A stretch of 64,000 nt of DNA from Apricaphanius iberus (Eukaryota; Chordata; Actinopteri; Cyprinodontiformes; Aphaniidae): contig JAPXFQ010001302.1 of the NCBI GenBank assembly GCA_028564705.1, positions 124,001-188,000 on the forward strand, given 5' to 3'. The notes beneath the pieces are model-generated. The model was not told where the DNA came from, made no database searches, and saw only the letters and a list, made by a program, of their open reading frames with translations. The translations under genes and the position numbers were made by a program. Shown here piece after piece: positions 10,390 through 20,872 of the stretch (positions are counted from its first letter, which is position 1; each line of letters starts with the position of its first letter).

Positions 10390-11380
10390 GCAGGCCCCGA
10401 CCCGCTCCTGATTGAGTGTTCAGATGGTGTCTGCAATACCATATTGAATGCAAGGGCACCATCCACCCAGGCACAATATGAGAATAGGTGGCGGCTGTTT
10501 ACTGGATGGTGTTCAGATGAGGGTGAGGACCCTGTGCACTGTTCAGTTCCAAAGATTTTGGAGTTCCTCCAGTTACTCCGGTCCCCTGCTACTCTGAGGG
10601 TATACATGGCAGCCATTTCTTCTCGACATGCTCGGGTTGATAATAATACGTTGGGGTGTCACAGACTGGTGTCCCTTTTTCTGAAGGGCGAGTGGCGGTT
10701 ACGCTCCGCACGAGATTCGCGGACCCCAGCATGGGATCTGCACCTGGTGCTCGGGGCTTTGTGTTTGCCCCCTTTTGAACCCCTGGCTCAGGCGGAGCTG
10801 AAGTGGATCTCTATTAAAACAGCCTTTCTCCTTGCCATCACGTCAGCGAAGCGTGTCGCAGAGCTTTATGCTCTGTCGGTGAGTGACTCATGTCTGAGGT
10901 GGAACCCCGACGGCTCGGGGGTTACCCTATGTCCGAACACAGCCTTTATCACGAAGGTTGTGTCGGCATCAACACTCAACAGACCTATCCACCTAGCACA
11001 ATTTAATCCTCCAGGAGGGGAGGACAGATTACGTGTGCTGTGCCCTGTGTGGGCTCTGAGGGTCTATGTGGCTGCGACTGCTGGTATCAGACAGTCTGAT
11101 CAGCTCTTCCTCTGCTATGGTGGTCCTAGGAGGGGCTGTGTTCTCTCCAAGCAATGGTTGTCCCATTGGGTGGTGAATGTCATCACCCAGGCGTATAACG
11201 GAAGTGGTCCCCCCTGCCATCCGGGGTGATTGTGCCACTCTGCCAGGGCAATCTCCACATCATGGGCAGCCTTGCGCGGCGTGCACCTAGAAGACATCTG
11301 TGCCGCAGCATCACGGGCATCGCCAAGTACCTTCTCCAGGTTTTACCACGTGAATGCTTGGTCAGTAGGGATGAAATAGA
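10390..11380 (+). pseudogene. DIRS tyrosine recombinase, frameshifted near the end
   Basis: The open frame of 9718-11229 includes the SAM-like core-binding part (STQAQYENRWRLFTGWC) and the catalytic fold ISIKTAFLLAITSAKRVAEL, whose Arg is the first catalytic residue. The frame ends at a stop near 11229. In another frame the rest is present: CHSARAISTSWAAL (His-x-x-Arg) at about 11233-11275 and STFSRFYHVNAWSVG, with the nucleophile Tyr codon at 11344-11346. So all R-H-R-Y residues remain but are split by a small indel near 11215. Confidence 0.85.
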
Positions 11381-11381
11381 A

Positions 11382-11650
11382 CGAAAGTTACGTATATAAC
11401 TACGGTTCTATGAATCCCGAATGACCGCCAGAGCATTCTGTCACTCAGAATCATTGTCCACTCGCAAGAAGATTCTGTAGGAACAGATCTTCTGATGTCA
11501 CCGGAAGATATAGGTCTCCGAGGTTATCAAGGGTCACACGTGACATTGTTAGTATAAACACTCGACCTGCACATGCGTGAGATGGATCATTCAGTGCTTA
11601 AGGCACCACATCTTCATAGAACCGTAGTTACATACCTAACTTTCGTTTTA
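11382..11650 (+). repeat. DIRS right terminal region with inverted repeats
   Basis: 11466-11592 is the inverted partner of the left end. A second pair lies inside this end: 11382-11416 ('aacgaaagttac' to 'acggttctatga') and its reverse complement at 11613-11647. Such an outer hairpin resembles the internal complementary region that DIRS elements use during circle formation. That role is inference. Confidence 0.75.
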
Positions 11651-11729
11651 TTTTGGTCTACAACATATCTGAGTTCTTGTTTGCTATAAATTGTTTATTT
11701 TTTATGTTTGATCAACCTGACTTTTTTTC

Positions 11730-12960
11730 CCAAAGGAACTAAAGACTCTCTTCAATTGAAACTGAAATGCAGCCTCACCATGTATATTGTTAAATCTGGG
11801 AACCACCAGAAAACCCCTTCCTGAAGCTCTCAGGGCCCGGGATGGTTCATATGTCTCTAACATGTCAGAGATCTACTTTGACGCTAAACCATGAAAAGAC
11901 TTGTAGGACAATGTTTTTTGGGGTTGATATGAAATATGCCAGGGGAGGAAGCTGGAATCGAACCTACGACCCTCCGATTGCAAGCCAACTCTACTCTACC
12001 ACTGAGCGACAGTTGCCCCGACTCCCTCTAAGTCTGGTTTCAACACTATTCCTCTGATCTTAGCAATGTTTTTCAGATGGTAAAAAGCTGTTGGTGTTAT
12101 TGCTTTGATGTGGCTGTTTAAGTTCAGGTCTGAGTCCATGATTACCCCTAGATTTCTAACCTGATTTTTAGGTTGAAAAGAGAGAGACTTAAGATGACTG
12201 ATAACACTTCCTCTTTGTGTTTGTGGGCCAAAAACAATTATCTCAGTTTTGTCTGAGTTTAACTGGAGAAAGTTGTTTTGCATCCATACACTGATCTGTT
12301 CAATACAGTAACAGAGTGTATTTGTAGGCCCATGTTCACCTGCCATGAGTGACACGTAGATCTGAGTGTCATCTGCGTAGTTATGGAAAGACAAATTATT
12401 GCTGTTAATTAGCTGATCCAATGGAAGCATGAACAAGTTGAATAAAAGTGGTCCCAAGATTGACACCTTGGGGACTCCACAGGTCATGGGAATTTTGTCT
12501 GAGACACAGTTGCCAATTTAGACAAAGTACGTCCTGTCCTTGAGATAGGACTTGAACCAGTTTAAAGCAGTCCCAGAGATTCCCACCCAGTTTTCTAACC
12601 TGTGAAGTAAGATCCCATAGTCCACTGTGTCAAAGGCAGTGCTCAGGTCCAGCAGAACTAAAACTGAGACTTTGCCTACGTTGGTGTTCATGCGGATATA
12701 ATTTGTCACCTTGTTAGGAGCTGTCTTAGTGCTGTGGTGGGGCCTAAAGCCTGACTGGAAAATATCAAACACATTGTTACACAGGAGAAAGTAAGTGAGC
12801 TATTGATATACTACATCCTCTAGGACTTTTCCTAAGAATGGTAGGTTTGATATGGGCCGGTAGTTTCTCAGTACTTTGGCATCAAGGCTGCTTTTCTTTA
12901 GAAGAAGCTCAATGACCGGAGTTTTTAAGGTATTCATGGTAGCAACCCAGATGCCCTTAA
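11730..12960 (-). pseudogene. L2-clade LINE RT fragment, interrupted by a SINE-like piece
   Basis: On the minus strand from 12960: LKTPVIELLLKKSSLDAKVL, RNYRPISNLPFLGKVLEDVV, then QSGFRPHHSTKTA and LVLLDLSTAFDTVDYGIL (catalytic Asp). A break near 12500 is followed by TCGVPKVSILGPLLFNLFML, NYADDTQIYVS (FADD-type box) and NLGVIMDSDLNLNSHIKAI. The C-terminal end (YEPSRALRASGRGFLVVPRF) reappears at 11890-11733. About 70 residues between are missing, and a tRNA-like SINE piece sits there. Stops and shifts make it dead. Confidence 0.85.
11935..12027 (-). repeat. tRNA-derived SINE head
   Basis: The minus strand reads TCGCTCAGTGGTAGAGT (A-box-like) and, about 35 bases on, AGGTTCGATTCCAGC (B box), the two internal RNA polymerase III promoter boxes. 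It does not fold as a full tRNA and has no discriminator or acceptor partner, so it is a SINE head, not a tRNA gene. It sits inside the deleted part of the minus-strand L2. Confidence 0.6.
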
Positions 12961-13621
12961 CGTCCTAGACATTGTCTTCCATTGACTGGAAGTAGTTCAG
13001 ACACAATGTTCATGTTTGTGTTTTTAACCATTATACATACATGCCCTGTAACACCATGATTACACAATAAAACTGTTTTGGACTGATTTCCTTGTTTTAT
13101 CTATATTTATGGGTGCTCATGGTTGTCTCAGTGACTGCAAATTGCCAAGAACATTACAGAACATGCCTTAATCACCATGACCCTTTCGTCATGTTGTAGG
13201 AAGTAAATAAGCTCTCTGTATCACCTTGCCCTTAATATAACAAAATATTTCTGGCCATTTGTGATTTAAAGATATTTATAAAGGCCTGATGGGTTAGCAT
13301 GATTTTAACAGTAGGCTTAAATCTGCTCTTGACCTGCTGGCTCCACTTAAAGTTGTAAACATACATTCAAAAACGTACAGCACCATGGAGAAACGAAGAT
13401 CTTAAAAAAATTAAACAGGACCTGCAGGGTGGCAGAAAGGAAATGGAGGAAAAATAAAATCACAATAAATCATCAGATATAGATAGAACAGCTCGAATCA
13501 TAAAATAGCGCTTTAAGAAATTCCAGAAATACATACTTTTCCAGAATTATCTCAGAACATAAAAATAATCTGAAATTGCTGTTTTCCACCATTGACAACA
13601 TTCTTGATCATTCCTCTAATA

Positions 13622-15074
13622 CACGCAACAAACATATAAACGCAACACCTTTGTTTCTGCTCCCATTTTTCATGAGATGGACTTAGAGATGTAAAATTAA
13701 TTCCAGATATACAATATTACCATTTCTCTCAAACATTGTTCACAAATCAGTATAAATATGTGATAGGGAGCACTTCTGCTTTGTTGAGATAATACATCCC
13801 ACCTCACAGGTGTGCTACATCGAGATGCTTATCTGACATCATGATTAGTGCACAGGTGTACCTTATACTGCCCACAATAAAAGGCCACCCTGGAAGGTCC
13901 AGTTTTTTCCTTTATTGGGGGTCTGGGTACTCAGAACTGGTCAGTATTTGGTGTGACCACCATTTGCCTCATGCAGTGCAACACATCTTCTTCGCATAGA
14001 GTTTCTCAGATTGTCAACTGTGGCCTGTGGACTGTTGGTCCACTCCTCTTCAATGGCTGTGCGAAGTTGTTGGATATTAGTGGGAACTGGTACACGCTGT
14101 CGTATACGCCGGTCAAGCACATCCCAAACATGCTCAATGGGTGACATGTCCGGTGAGTATGCTGGCCATGCAAGAACGGGGACATTTTCAGCTTCCAAGA
14201 ATTGTGTACAGGTCCTTGCAACATGGGGCCGTGCATTATCTTGCTGAAACATGAGGTGATGTTCATGGATGTATGGCACAACAATGGGCCTCATCACGGT
14301 ATCTCTGTGCATTCAAAATGCCATCAATAAAATGCACCTGTGTTATTCGTCCATAACAGATGCCTACCCATACCATAACCCCACCACCACCATGGGCCAC
14401 TCGATCCACACCATTGACATGAGCAAAGCGCTCACCCACACGACGCCACACACGCTGTCTGCCATCTGCCCCGAACAATGTAAACCGAGATTCGTCCATG
14501 AAGAGAACACCTCTCCAACGTGCCAGACGCCATCGAATGTGAGCATTTGCCCCCTCAAGTCTGTTACGGCGACGAGCTGGAGTCAGGTCAAGACCCCAAT
14601 GAGGACGACGAGCATGCAGTTGAGCTTCCCTGAGTCTGTTTTCTGATAGTTTGTGCAGAAATTGTTTGGTTATGCAAACCAATTCTTTCCGCAGCTGTCT
14701 GAGTGGCTGGTCTCAGACGATCTTGGAGGGGAACCTGCTGGATGTGGAGGTCCTGGGCTGGTGCTGTTACACGTGGTCTGCGGTTGTGAGGCCGGTAGGA
14801 TGTACTGCCATTTTCTCTGAAACGCCTTTGGAGACGGCTTATGGTGGAGAAATGAACATTCAATGCACGAGCAACAGATCTGGTTTACATTCCTGCTTTC
14901 AGCATGCCAATTGCACGCTCCCTCAATGCTTGTGGCATCTGTGGCATTTTGCTGTGAGAGTGTTTGAGAGAAATGGTAATATTGTGTATCTGGAATGAAT
15001 TTTAGATCTTTAAGTCCATCTCATGAAAAATGGGAGCAGAAACAAAGGTGTTGCGTTTATATTTTTGTTGAGTG
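13622..15074 (-). mobile_element. Tc1-like transposon, inactive, inside the L2
   Basis: 1453 bp flanked by TA (13620-13621 and 15075-15076). The termini are inverted, CACGCAACAAACATATAAAC at the left and its near-match at the right, and the inverted region extends about 100 bp ('ctgctcccatttttcatgag'). The TA target and the DDE transposase inside identify the Tc1/mariner superfamily. The L2 reading resumes directly across the site. Confidence 0.92.
13941..14947 (-). pseudogene. Tc1 transposase, broken
   Basis: Starts MPQMPQALRERAIGML at 14947, has a stop near 14893, then RALNVHFSTISRLQRRFREN (first helix-turn-helix) and HNRRPRVT (GRPR-like). The catalytic part VLFMDESRFTLFG (Asp1) is in the 14682-14263 frame. 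A frameshift near 14290 separates it from LMFQQDNARPHVART (Asp2) and YSPDMSPIEHVWDVLDRR (Glu). All three acidic residues persist, with Asp2 to Glu spacing as in DD34E transposases, but stops and shifts prevent activity. Confidence 0.9.
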
Positions 15075-17058
15075 TACATTTCAGAAAAAACCCTCAAACA
15101 CTCTCTGTAAGGAGTTGGCAGACCACTTCAGAGGGAAGGTAGACACCATCAGATGTAATATTTTATCCTCTCAAACTAACATGGTTTTAGACAAATCAGA
15201 GGGTCTGCCTTTACCAGAGGAAACACTGGACAGTTTTGTCCTGGTGGATGCTGGGACCCTTGATAAAGTTTTATCCTCAGTGAGGCCCACCACAAGCGCT
15301 TGTGACCCAATTCCCACCTGGCTTTTTAAGCTATTTTATGGATTGCTCCCTTCAGACTGGGTTTTTTCCTGCCACTTTATCCCTGCTGAAGAAGAGCTAT
15401 TTAGATTTGAATGATTTAAACAATTACTGACTGGTATCTAACTTACCATGTATAAGCAAAGTTTTAGAAAAACGTGTTTTTATTCAACTCAATGATTTTA
15501 TCAACGCTTATAATGTCCTAGAGATATTTATCTAGTTTTAGGATGAACCACAGCACCGAGATGGCTCTTTTAAAGATTTTAAATGATTTTAGACTAAACT
15601 ATGATACTAAGAAGGTAACATTGATGGTTCTACTGAATCTAAGCGCTGCCTTTGATAAAGTAGACCAAACTATTATTTTAACTAGTTTAAAACAGATCAG
15701 CCTCTCTGGTGTTGTTCATAAATGGTTCACATCATAGCCCACAGACAGGACTTTTATGGTAAGTTTAGATACCTGTTCCTCTAAGGTCCATAAGATCACA
15801 TGTGGTGTGCCCCAGGTTTCAGTTTTAGGCCAAGTGCTTTTATACATGTATATGCTCCCTCTTGGCAGTGTCATCAGAAGACATGGAGTTAACTTTCACA
15901 GTTATGCTGATGATACACAGTTTTATATCTCCATGTCTGCTGATGACACACAGTCAATGGATGCACTTTTTAACTGCATTTTAGACATCAAATCATGGAT
16001 GGCAGAAAACTTTCTCCAGCTCAACCAGGACAAAGGTGAGGTTTTAATTATCGGTCCTGAGGCTCAGAGAGAGAAACTTTCCTTCTTTACAAGTGAAAAA
16101 TCTGGGTGTAATTTTTGACCCTGAGCTGTCTTTTATTCCACACATTAAAAATATTACTAGAATAGGTTTTTATCACCTAAAGAACATCCCAAGAGTCCGC
16201 CCAATTCTCTCTTGGGCCAATACGGAGACGCTGATGCAGGCTTTTATCACCAGTAGAATTGATTACTATAATGCCCTGCTTTCTGGTCTTCCGACAAAGA
16301 CAGCTTTTACAAAATTCAGCAGCAGGAGGCGGGAGCACATTACACCAGTCTTAAAATCAATTTTATGACCAATTTTAAGGTTCTTGTAATGATTTTAAGT
16401 GTCTTAATGGTATCCGGCCGTCTTGTCTGTCAGAAATGCTTTTATCATATGAACCCTCACGGTCTCTGCGCTCCTCCGGCAGTCGTCTTCTTATCATCCC
16501 CAAAGTCAGGACATGAGTTAATGCTGAGGTATCCTTCAATTATTATGGCCCTCTGGAACAGGCTGTCAGATGACCTCAGGGCCACAGAAAACTTTCATGT
16601 TTTTAAGATCAGGCTCAACTCTTACCTTTTTAGCTGAGCTTTTAACTGATTATTATTTATTTATATCTGTTTAATCTCTCTGCATGTTTTATTTGATTGA
16701 ATTTTTAGTTTAGTTTTTAACTGATTATTATTTATTATTTATCTCCTTTACACTTTTATCTGATCATATCGTATCATTCTCTTATATTTTATAATTTGGG
16801 ATGCTATCAGACTTAAAATGTTATCAGTATTTTAATAGTTAATCTCATTTTCTACTGTTTATTTTAATATTTTAGTTGTGATGATGGTTTTATTTTGGGT
16901 TTGGGAAGGGTGGGGTTTGTGGGGTCATTTTCACCTGTAAAGCCCTTTGAGAAGCTTTTGTAGTTGGAAAAGCGCATTATAAATAAAGTTTGATTGGTTG
17001 ATTAATTGATTGATAGATGGATAGAAGACAGGCAGCTCTTTTTGACTGATTGGTACAG

Positions 17059-17124
17059 GGGAGGTGGGAAATTTAACACTGTTAATATGCTACATATTAA
17101 CAGTATTCAATTTTCCACCTCCCT
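17059..17124. repeat. Short imperfect palindrome
   Basis: 17059-17088 (ggaggtgggaaatttaacac...) pairs with 17094-17123 as a reverse complement with about five mismatches and a loop of about 5 bases. It sits between the L2 tail and a THSD7A exon. It may be a small foldback remnant. Confidence 0.7.
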
Positions 17125-17302
17125 GGAGGAATGTGTTGTTAAAAAGATGAGTTGTGTTTGTGTAGTTGTGGAACCAATTTGCTTGTCTACGGACAATCCA
17201 AATCAGCCGAAATATGAGTTGCAACAGGTGCTTATTAGGGTAGGCTTCAATATTATGCCCATGTGGAACCTTGTAAAATGCTTTAAGATGCACCACAGTT
17301 AC

Positions 17303-17418
17303 CTGTTTGACAAGCTGGTGGGCAGGGGCCCCAGTCACTGTATGGTGTGACAATACAGTCTCGTTTGCAGGGAAGCAAGCATGGCCTTACAGTCTCTGGT
17401 CGGAGACTCTCTGGACAC
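17303..17418 (-). CDS. thsd7a: THSD7A exon (fifth in window)
   Basis: Minus strand, 116 nt, acceptor TTTCAG and donor GTAACT, entering in phase 2 and leaving in phase 1. The first base completes Lys from the previous exon. It then reads CPESLRPETVRPCLLPCK, RDCIVTPYSDWGPCPPACQT and a final G. This is the CPxxxRP end of one module plus the opening of the next thrombospondin type-1 repeat (SDWGPC in place of WSxW). The match to THSD7A is near perfect in the first half. It bridges 19678-19918 and 5053-5185 exactly. It has no ATG and is short, so only splice-aware reading reveals it. Confidence 0.92.
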
Positions 17419-18365
17419 CTGAAAGTTCATGATTAATGTGTTAAGTTTCATATACACCAAAGAACCTTTGGAAATTTCAGGAATCGGTTTGATTATGTCC
17501 AGAGAAACCAAAAATTTTCACCAACTACTCACTACTACTACTACTACTAAATAACTATAATGATGCATATGTATTTATAAAAAAGGAAATATTCTGCAAG
17601 CAAAACCTTGTGAAAACCACTGTCGTATGATTCATATATACATATCTTCTACTGCAAAATGTTTGCAGTGTCCCTCATGCAGACAGCAGTTAGGGCTTTA
17701 GGTTAAAGCAGCTATTCATTGTTCTATTAATGTGCAAGTGACTCCCAAAACAGCAGACTCTGTAGGCAGTGTGCCCCATCAGATTTAGGAGTCAGCACAC
17801 AAATCAAGGAGAGTTTCCACACACAGCATGGGGGCTGGTAGGGCTGTCCTGAATAATGTGACTCTGCGTCCAGAATAATGCTGCAGTTTGTTGAATACAT
17901 GAACAGATAAATTATATTTTAAGCAGTTGCCTCCAGGACGGGAAAAAGAAACAGATGCTTAAAACAGTTGGCGAGCAGCTTAGCATTTCATCTGTCAATC
18001 AGCAAACACAGCTAGCAGACACAAGAACCAACGCACTAACCCTGAAACAACATAAGAAAACGAGTAATATGTGAACAATGGCAGCAAAACAAAATCAGTC
18101 TTTCACCTTAGTTAAATAAATGATCACATTGAGAAACTATCTAAATTATTTTGTTTCAGGTTAAGAACTTAAAAGCTAAACAATAACAAAAGCAGACTTT
18201 AGAACTCAGCCAACTCATGTTTTTCCACAATTTCAGTGAATACTTAAAAAACATAAAATATGTTTAAATAAAGTTATTTATTAGGCTTTATACTTTAAAT
18301 AATGAATTATCAAACAAATCAAAACAGCACAGAAAATCCCAGTCGGTGACAGTCATTTTGATTAC

Positions 18366-18690
18366 ATTCATTCCTGCCATTGTTGCCCTTATGCACTGAG
18401 AGTCATGTGACGTCCTGAGCTCTATTTCATCAATGTTTTGTTATAAATCATTAGCACTATTCTCCTGTGAGTTCAGAGCATGTCAGAGGTCTTTTGACAT
18501 TGTCTGCAGAGGTGTTTTACAGGCTTTTAATCCAGCTGATTCCTACTTACACTAACCAGCGATTTTCAATGACGTCGCAGCCGTCCTTCATCACAGCTGT
18601 AGTCTGAGCAGATTGTGGAAAAGGAGCCTGTAAAAGCTGAACTTAGTCCACTTGGTCATTTTCTTTATGCAATTTGGAAACAGGCAAATA
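18366..18690 (-). repeat. Dispersed repeat family R, copy a (inverted)
   Basis: The reverse complement of this segment matches 20437-20872 from 'tgtttccaaa' through 'cagactacagctgt', 'acgtcattgaaa' and onward. With 18785-19113 it forms an inverted pair separated by about 95 bp. No coding capacity is seen, and I do not recognise the family. Confidence 0.65.
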
Positions 18691-18784
18691 TAAAACCTGT
18701 AAGTGTTTGACAGCGGTCAGTTAGACAGAACTTGTTACTACAAACACCGAGAGATAGTCATGCTCAGACTATAACTGGGATGGC

Positions 18785-19113
18785 CCACAGAAGTGACGTA
18801 ATTGAAATTGCGTGTTAGTGTAGTTGGACTGAAATTCTGAAAAACGGCCAGAAGCCCAGCAACAAAGAACTTCTGAGACGCCCTGAACTCACAGGGCACT
18901 GCATTATAGCAAAAAATTGGTGAAATGAAGGATTTTGTGGAAGAAAATGCCTTAATTGGTTGCCCCCACAACTCTCATTATACTAATATACGCTGATCGC
19001 ACATGCGATCCCGAAGGACTCCAAGTGGCTCCAAACTTGTCTGGGTGAGTAAATAAATGTAAAGTTTTCTAAAAAATAAGGTCTAGGTTGCAAAAACAGT
19101 ACTTCCCCTTTAA
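18785..19113 (+). repeat. Dispersed repeat family R, copy b
   Basis: Shares with 20545-20872 the blocks 'aatgccttaatt', 'ggttgccc', 'gtggctccaaacttgtctgg' and 'gtgagtaaataaatgta', in the same order and orientation. It begins at the 'attgaaattgc' position, lacking the first about 100 bases of the family. Confidence 0.7.
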
Positions 19114-19677
19114 GTTTCATAATATAAACACCAGTCTTTCCTTTAATGATAGTCATCTTTTCAAAACAGCATGACTTCAAAACAGATTATTTTTACTATC
19201 CTTGTCTCAAAAAAATGTGTGGTTATCTGAAGCATTTATGTTTGACAAAAAAAATCAATAGAAATCTTTAAGAGGACAAATACTTTTTTTTAACAGGCAG
19301 ATATGTATGAGATTCTTAGCGCTGTTCTGGTTCAATAGCTTTTTTTTATTTATTTTTTTATAAATAAATCTGAACCTATAACTGTAAAATCTATCTGTAT
19401 ACTGGTGACAGCTTGGTAGAAAAAAAAAGCACATAATTGCAAATGGAGCTATAACAGAAAAAAGACTCAATATATTAATTTCTCCAAGGTTTGAACTTGT
19501 GATCATAGTTTTTTCAACCTACAGAACAGAAATTGTCTTTCAGCAAAGTTCCTATAGAAGTCTTTACAAGGGTAAAGACTTGTTGGGAACAGAGAATGTA
19601 TCCATCTCTAAACTCACTGGTTGCACTGTATTTAGTCACCCTCTGTGGGTTTTACAAATTATGACGAGAAATCTTAC

Positions 19678-19918
19678 TTTTTCGGAGGAACTTGGCCCAC
19701 ATTGACCCGGACACAAATGACTTTGCGGGTTTGCATTCCCACAGAGCAAGAGACATCATCGCTGAGCGTTTTCCCCAAAGACGTATTCGTTTTTTGAAGT
19801 GAAGAATCCTCAATGCACTGCCCCCAAGGACCCGTTTGCCAATGATACACAGTGCAAGGATGGTCATTGCAGTTCCTCACCTCTTGTAGTGCACTGACAT
19901 TGGGACACTGGAGTCCTC
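19678..19918 (-). CDS. thsd7a: THSD7A exon (fourth in window)
   Basis: Minus strand, 241 nt, acceptor ...GTACTTCAG and donor GTAAGA, phase 1 to phase 2. It encodes GLQCPNVSALQEVRNCNDHP, CTVYHWQTGPWGQC, an Asn/Thr-rich linker, then SCSVGMQTRKVICVRVNVGQ and VPPKK. This spans the end of one TSP1 repeat and most of a THSD7-specific module with the W-x-x-C and G-x-Q-T-R core. NTS in the linker is a potential N-glycosylation site. The reading frame is open throughout and continues into 17303-17418. Confidence 0.94.
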
Positions 19919-20118
19919 CTGAAGTACAACACAAAGAAAGAACAATGCTCACAAAAACATCTGTTTTTAATTCCATTTTCTTGCATATATATATTTATAT
20001 TTATGAAATTTTACCCACACATACCAAAAATGGTGCAACCAGAAGCTGTTGGGATTCATACAAGTATATGTTGGTAATACTAGTTTGAATGAGAGCTAAT
20101 GCTATGTATATATGTTTG

Positions 20119-20335
20119 AGATTATCCTATAGTCCAATCCAATCCACCTTTACTTATAAAGCTCTTTGAAACAACACAGTTGACCAAAGAGCTATACAGA
20201 AACAGCCATACATAATATGAGAATAAATTTAAAATAGCAATATTAATAAAATGAATAACTAAATAAAAAAATCAGCCAGAGGTAAAATAAGCCTTAAGAG
20301 AAGATTTGAAAAAATAAAAATGGAGCAATTCTGTC
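20119..20335 (-). repeat. LINE 3' tail fragment
   Basis: Contains the 'ccaatccacctttacttata', 'aagctctttgaaac' and 'gaccaaagagctatacag' motif string, the reverse complement of a common fish LINE 3' end (tail toward lower coordinates). No RT sequence accompanies it, so it is a short 5'-truncated copy. Confidence 0.55.
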
Positions 20336-20436
20336 ATGTCGTGTTCGTCTTTGGAATAGTTAGCAGAAACTGATCCTCTGATCAAAGAGAGTGAGAAAAC
20401 TTCATACTGCAAACATCAACATTTTATGTGTTTCCA

Positions 20437-20872
20437 AAAATCGCATAAACAAAATGGCTAAGTGTTTAGCTTCCACATGCTCCCTTTCTGCAACCTCCTC
20501 AGACTACAGCTGTAATGGTGGACGTCTGTTACGTCATTGAAATTGCCAGTTATTGTCGTTGGATTCGGTTGGTTAAAAAGCCTGGATGAAAACAACAAAG
20601 CACCTCAGAGATGCTCCAAACTAACAGGGGAATAATGCTAGCAATTTATAACAAAACACTGGTGAAATGTAGGAGTTTTGTGACAGATAATGCCTTAATT
20701 AGAGGCATTGGTTGCCCAATTAACTCCCATTATATGAATATACTGTGATCACTAATGAATTTAAACTTCTCCCGAAGACTTCGAGTGGCTCCAAACTTGT
20801 CTGGGTGAGTAAATAAATGTAATAAATGCTATAAATAAGGTCTAAGATGAAAAATGTGTTCCCTTTAAGTTC
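20437..20872 (+). repeat. Dispersed repeat family R, copy c (longest)
   Basis: The most complete of three related copies (the others are at 18366-18690, inverted, and 18785-19113). It runs from 'tgtttccaaaaatcgcata' to 'ctaagatgaaaaatgtgttc'. There is no ORF of note. The family is unrecognised. Its termini are estimated from where similarity ends. Confidence 0.7.

Larger units (their letters stand above)
6322..11650 (+). mobile_element. DIRS-type retrotransposon (degenerate)
   Basis: About 5.3 kb, coding on the plus strand in the order gag-like, reverse transcriptase, RNase H, tyrosine recombinase, the DIRS order. The ends are inverted rather than direct: 6322-6435 matches the reverse complement of 11466-11592 (shared 'aggtcgagtgtttatactaa', 'cctatatcttccggtga'). 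DIRS elements integrate by tyrosine recombinase instead of an integrase and make no target duplication. The coding region has in-frame stops (7398-7400, 7602-7604, 9092-9094) and frame changes near 8500, 9440, 9600 and 11215, so this copy is inactive. It lies in the 12.1-kb THSD7A intron, antisense to the gene, directly beside the foldback element. Confidence 0.9.
13295..17025 (+). mobile_element. L2-clade LINE, split by a Tc1 element
   Basis: Plus-strand LINE in two parts, 13295-13621 and 15075-17025. The first part reads FNSRLKSALDLLAPLK and SKTYSTMEKRRS-like sequence; the second resumes with FQKKPSNTLCKELADHFRGK, then RT motifs LMVLLNLSAAFDKVDQTIIL, TCGVPQVSVLGQVLL, SYADDTQFYIS and NLGVIFDPELSFIPHIK. 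The 3' end has 'gtaaagccctttgagaagc', 'gcgcattataaataaa' and a short (TTGA)n-type tail, typical of L2. Many stops (for example at about 15735 and 16366) and frame changes inactivate it. Confidence 0.88.

Noticed and set aside
10120..10390. DNA methyltransferase domain in the DIRS element
   Set aside because: Only a weak positional resemblance; no catalytic motif could be read.
17006..17350. 114-codon plus-strand ORF with gene-like look
   Set aside because: It overlaps antisense the THSD7A exon at 17303-17418 and a palindrome; the minus strand explains the conserved part.
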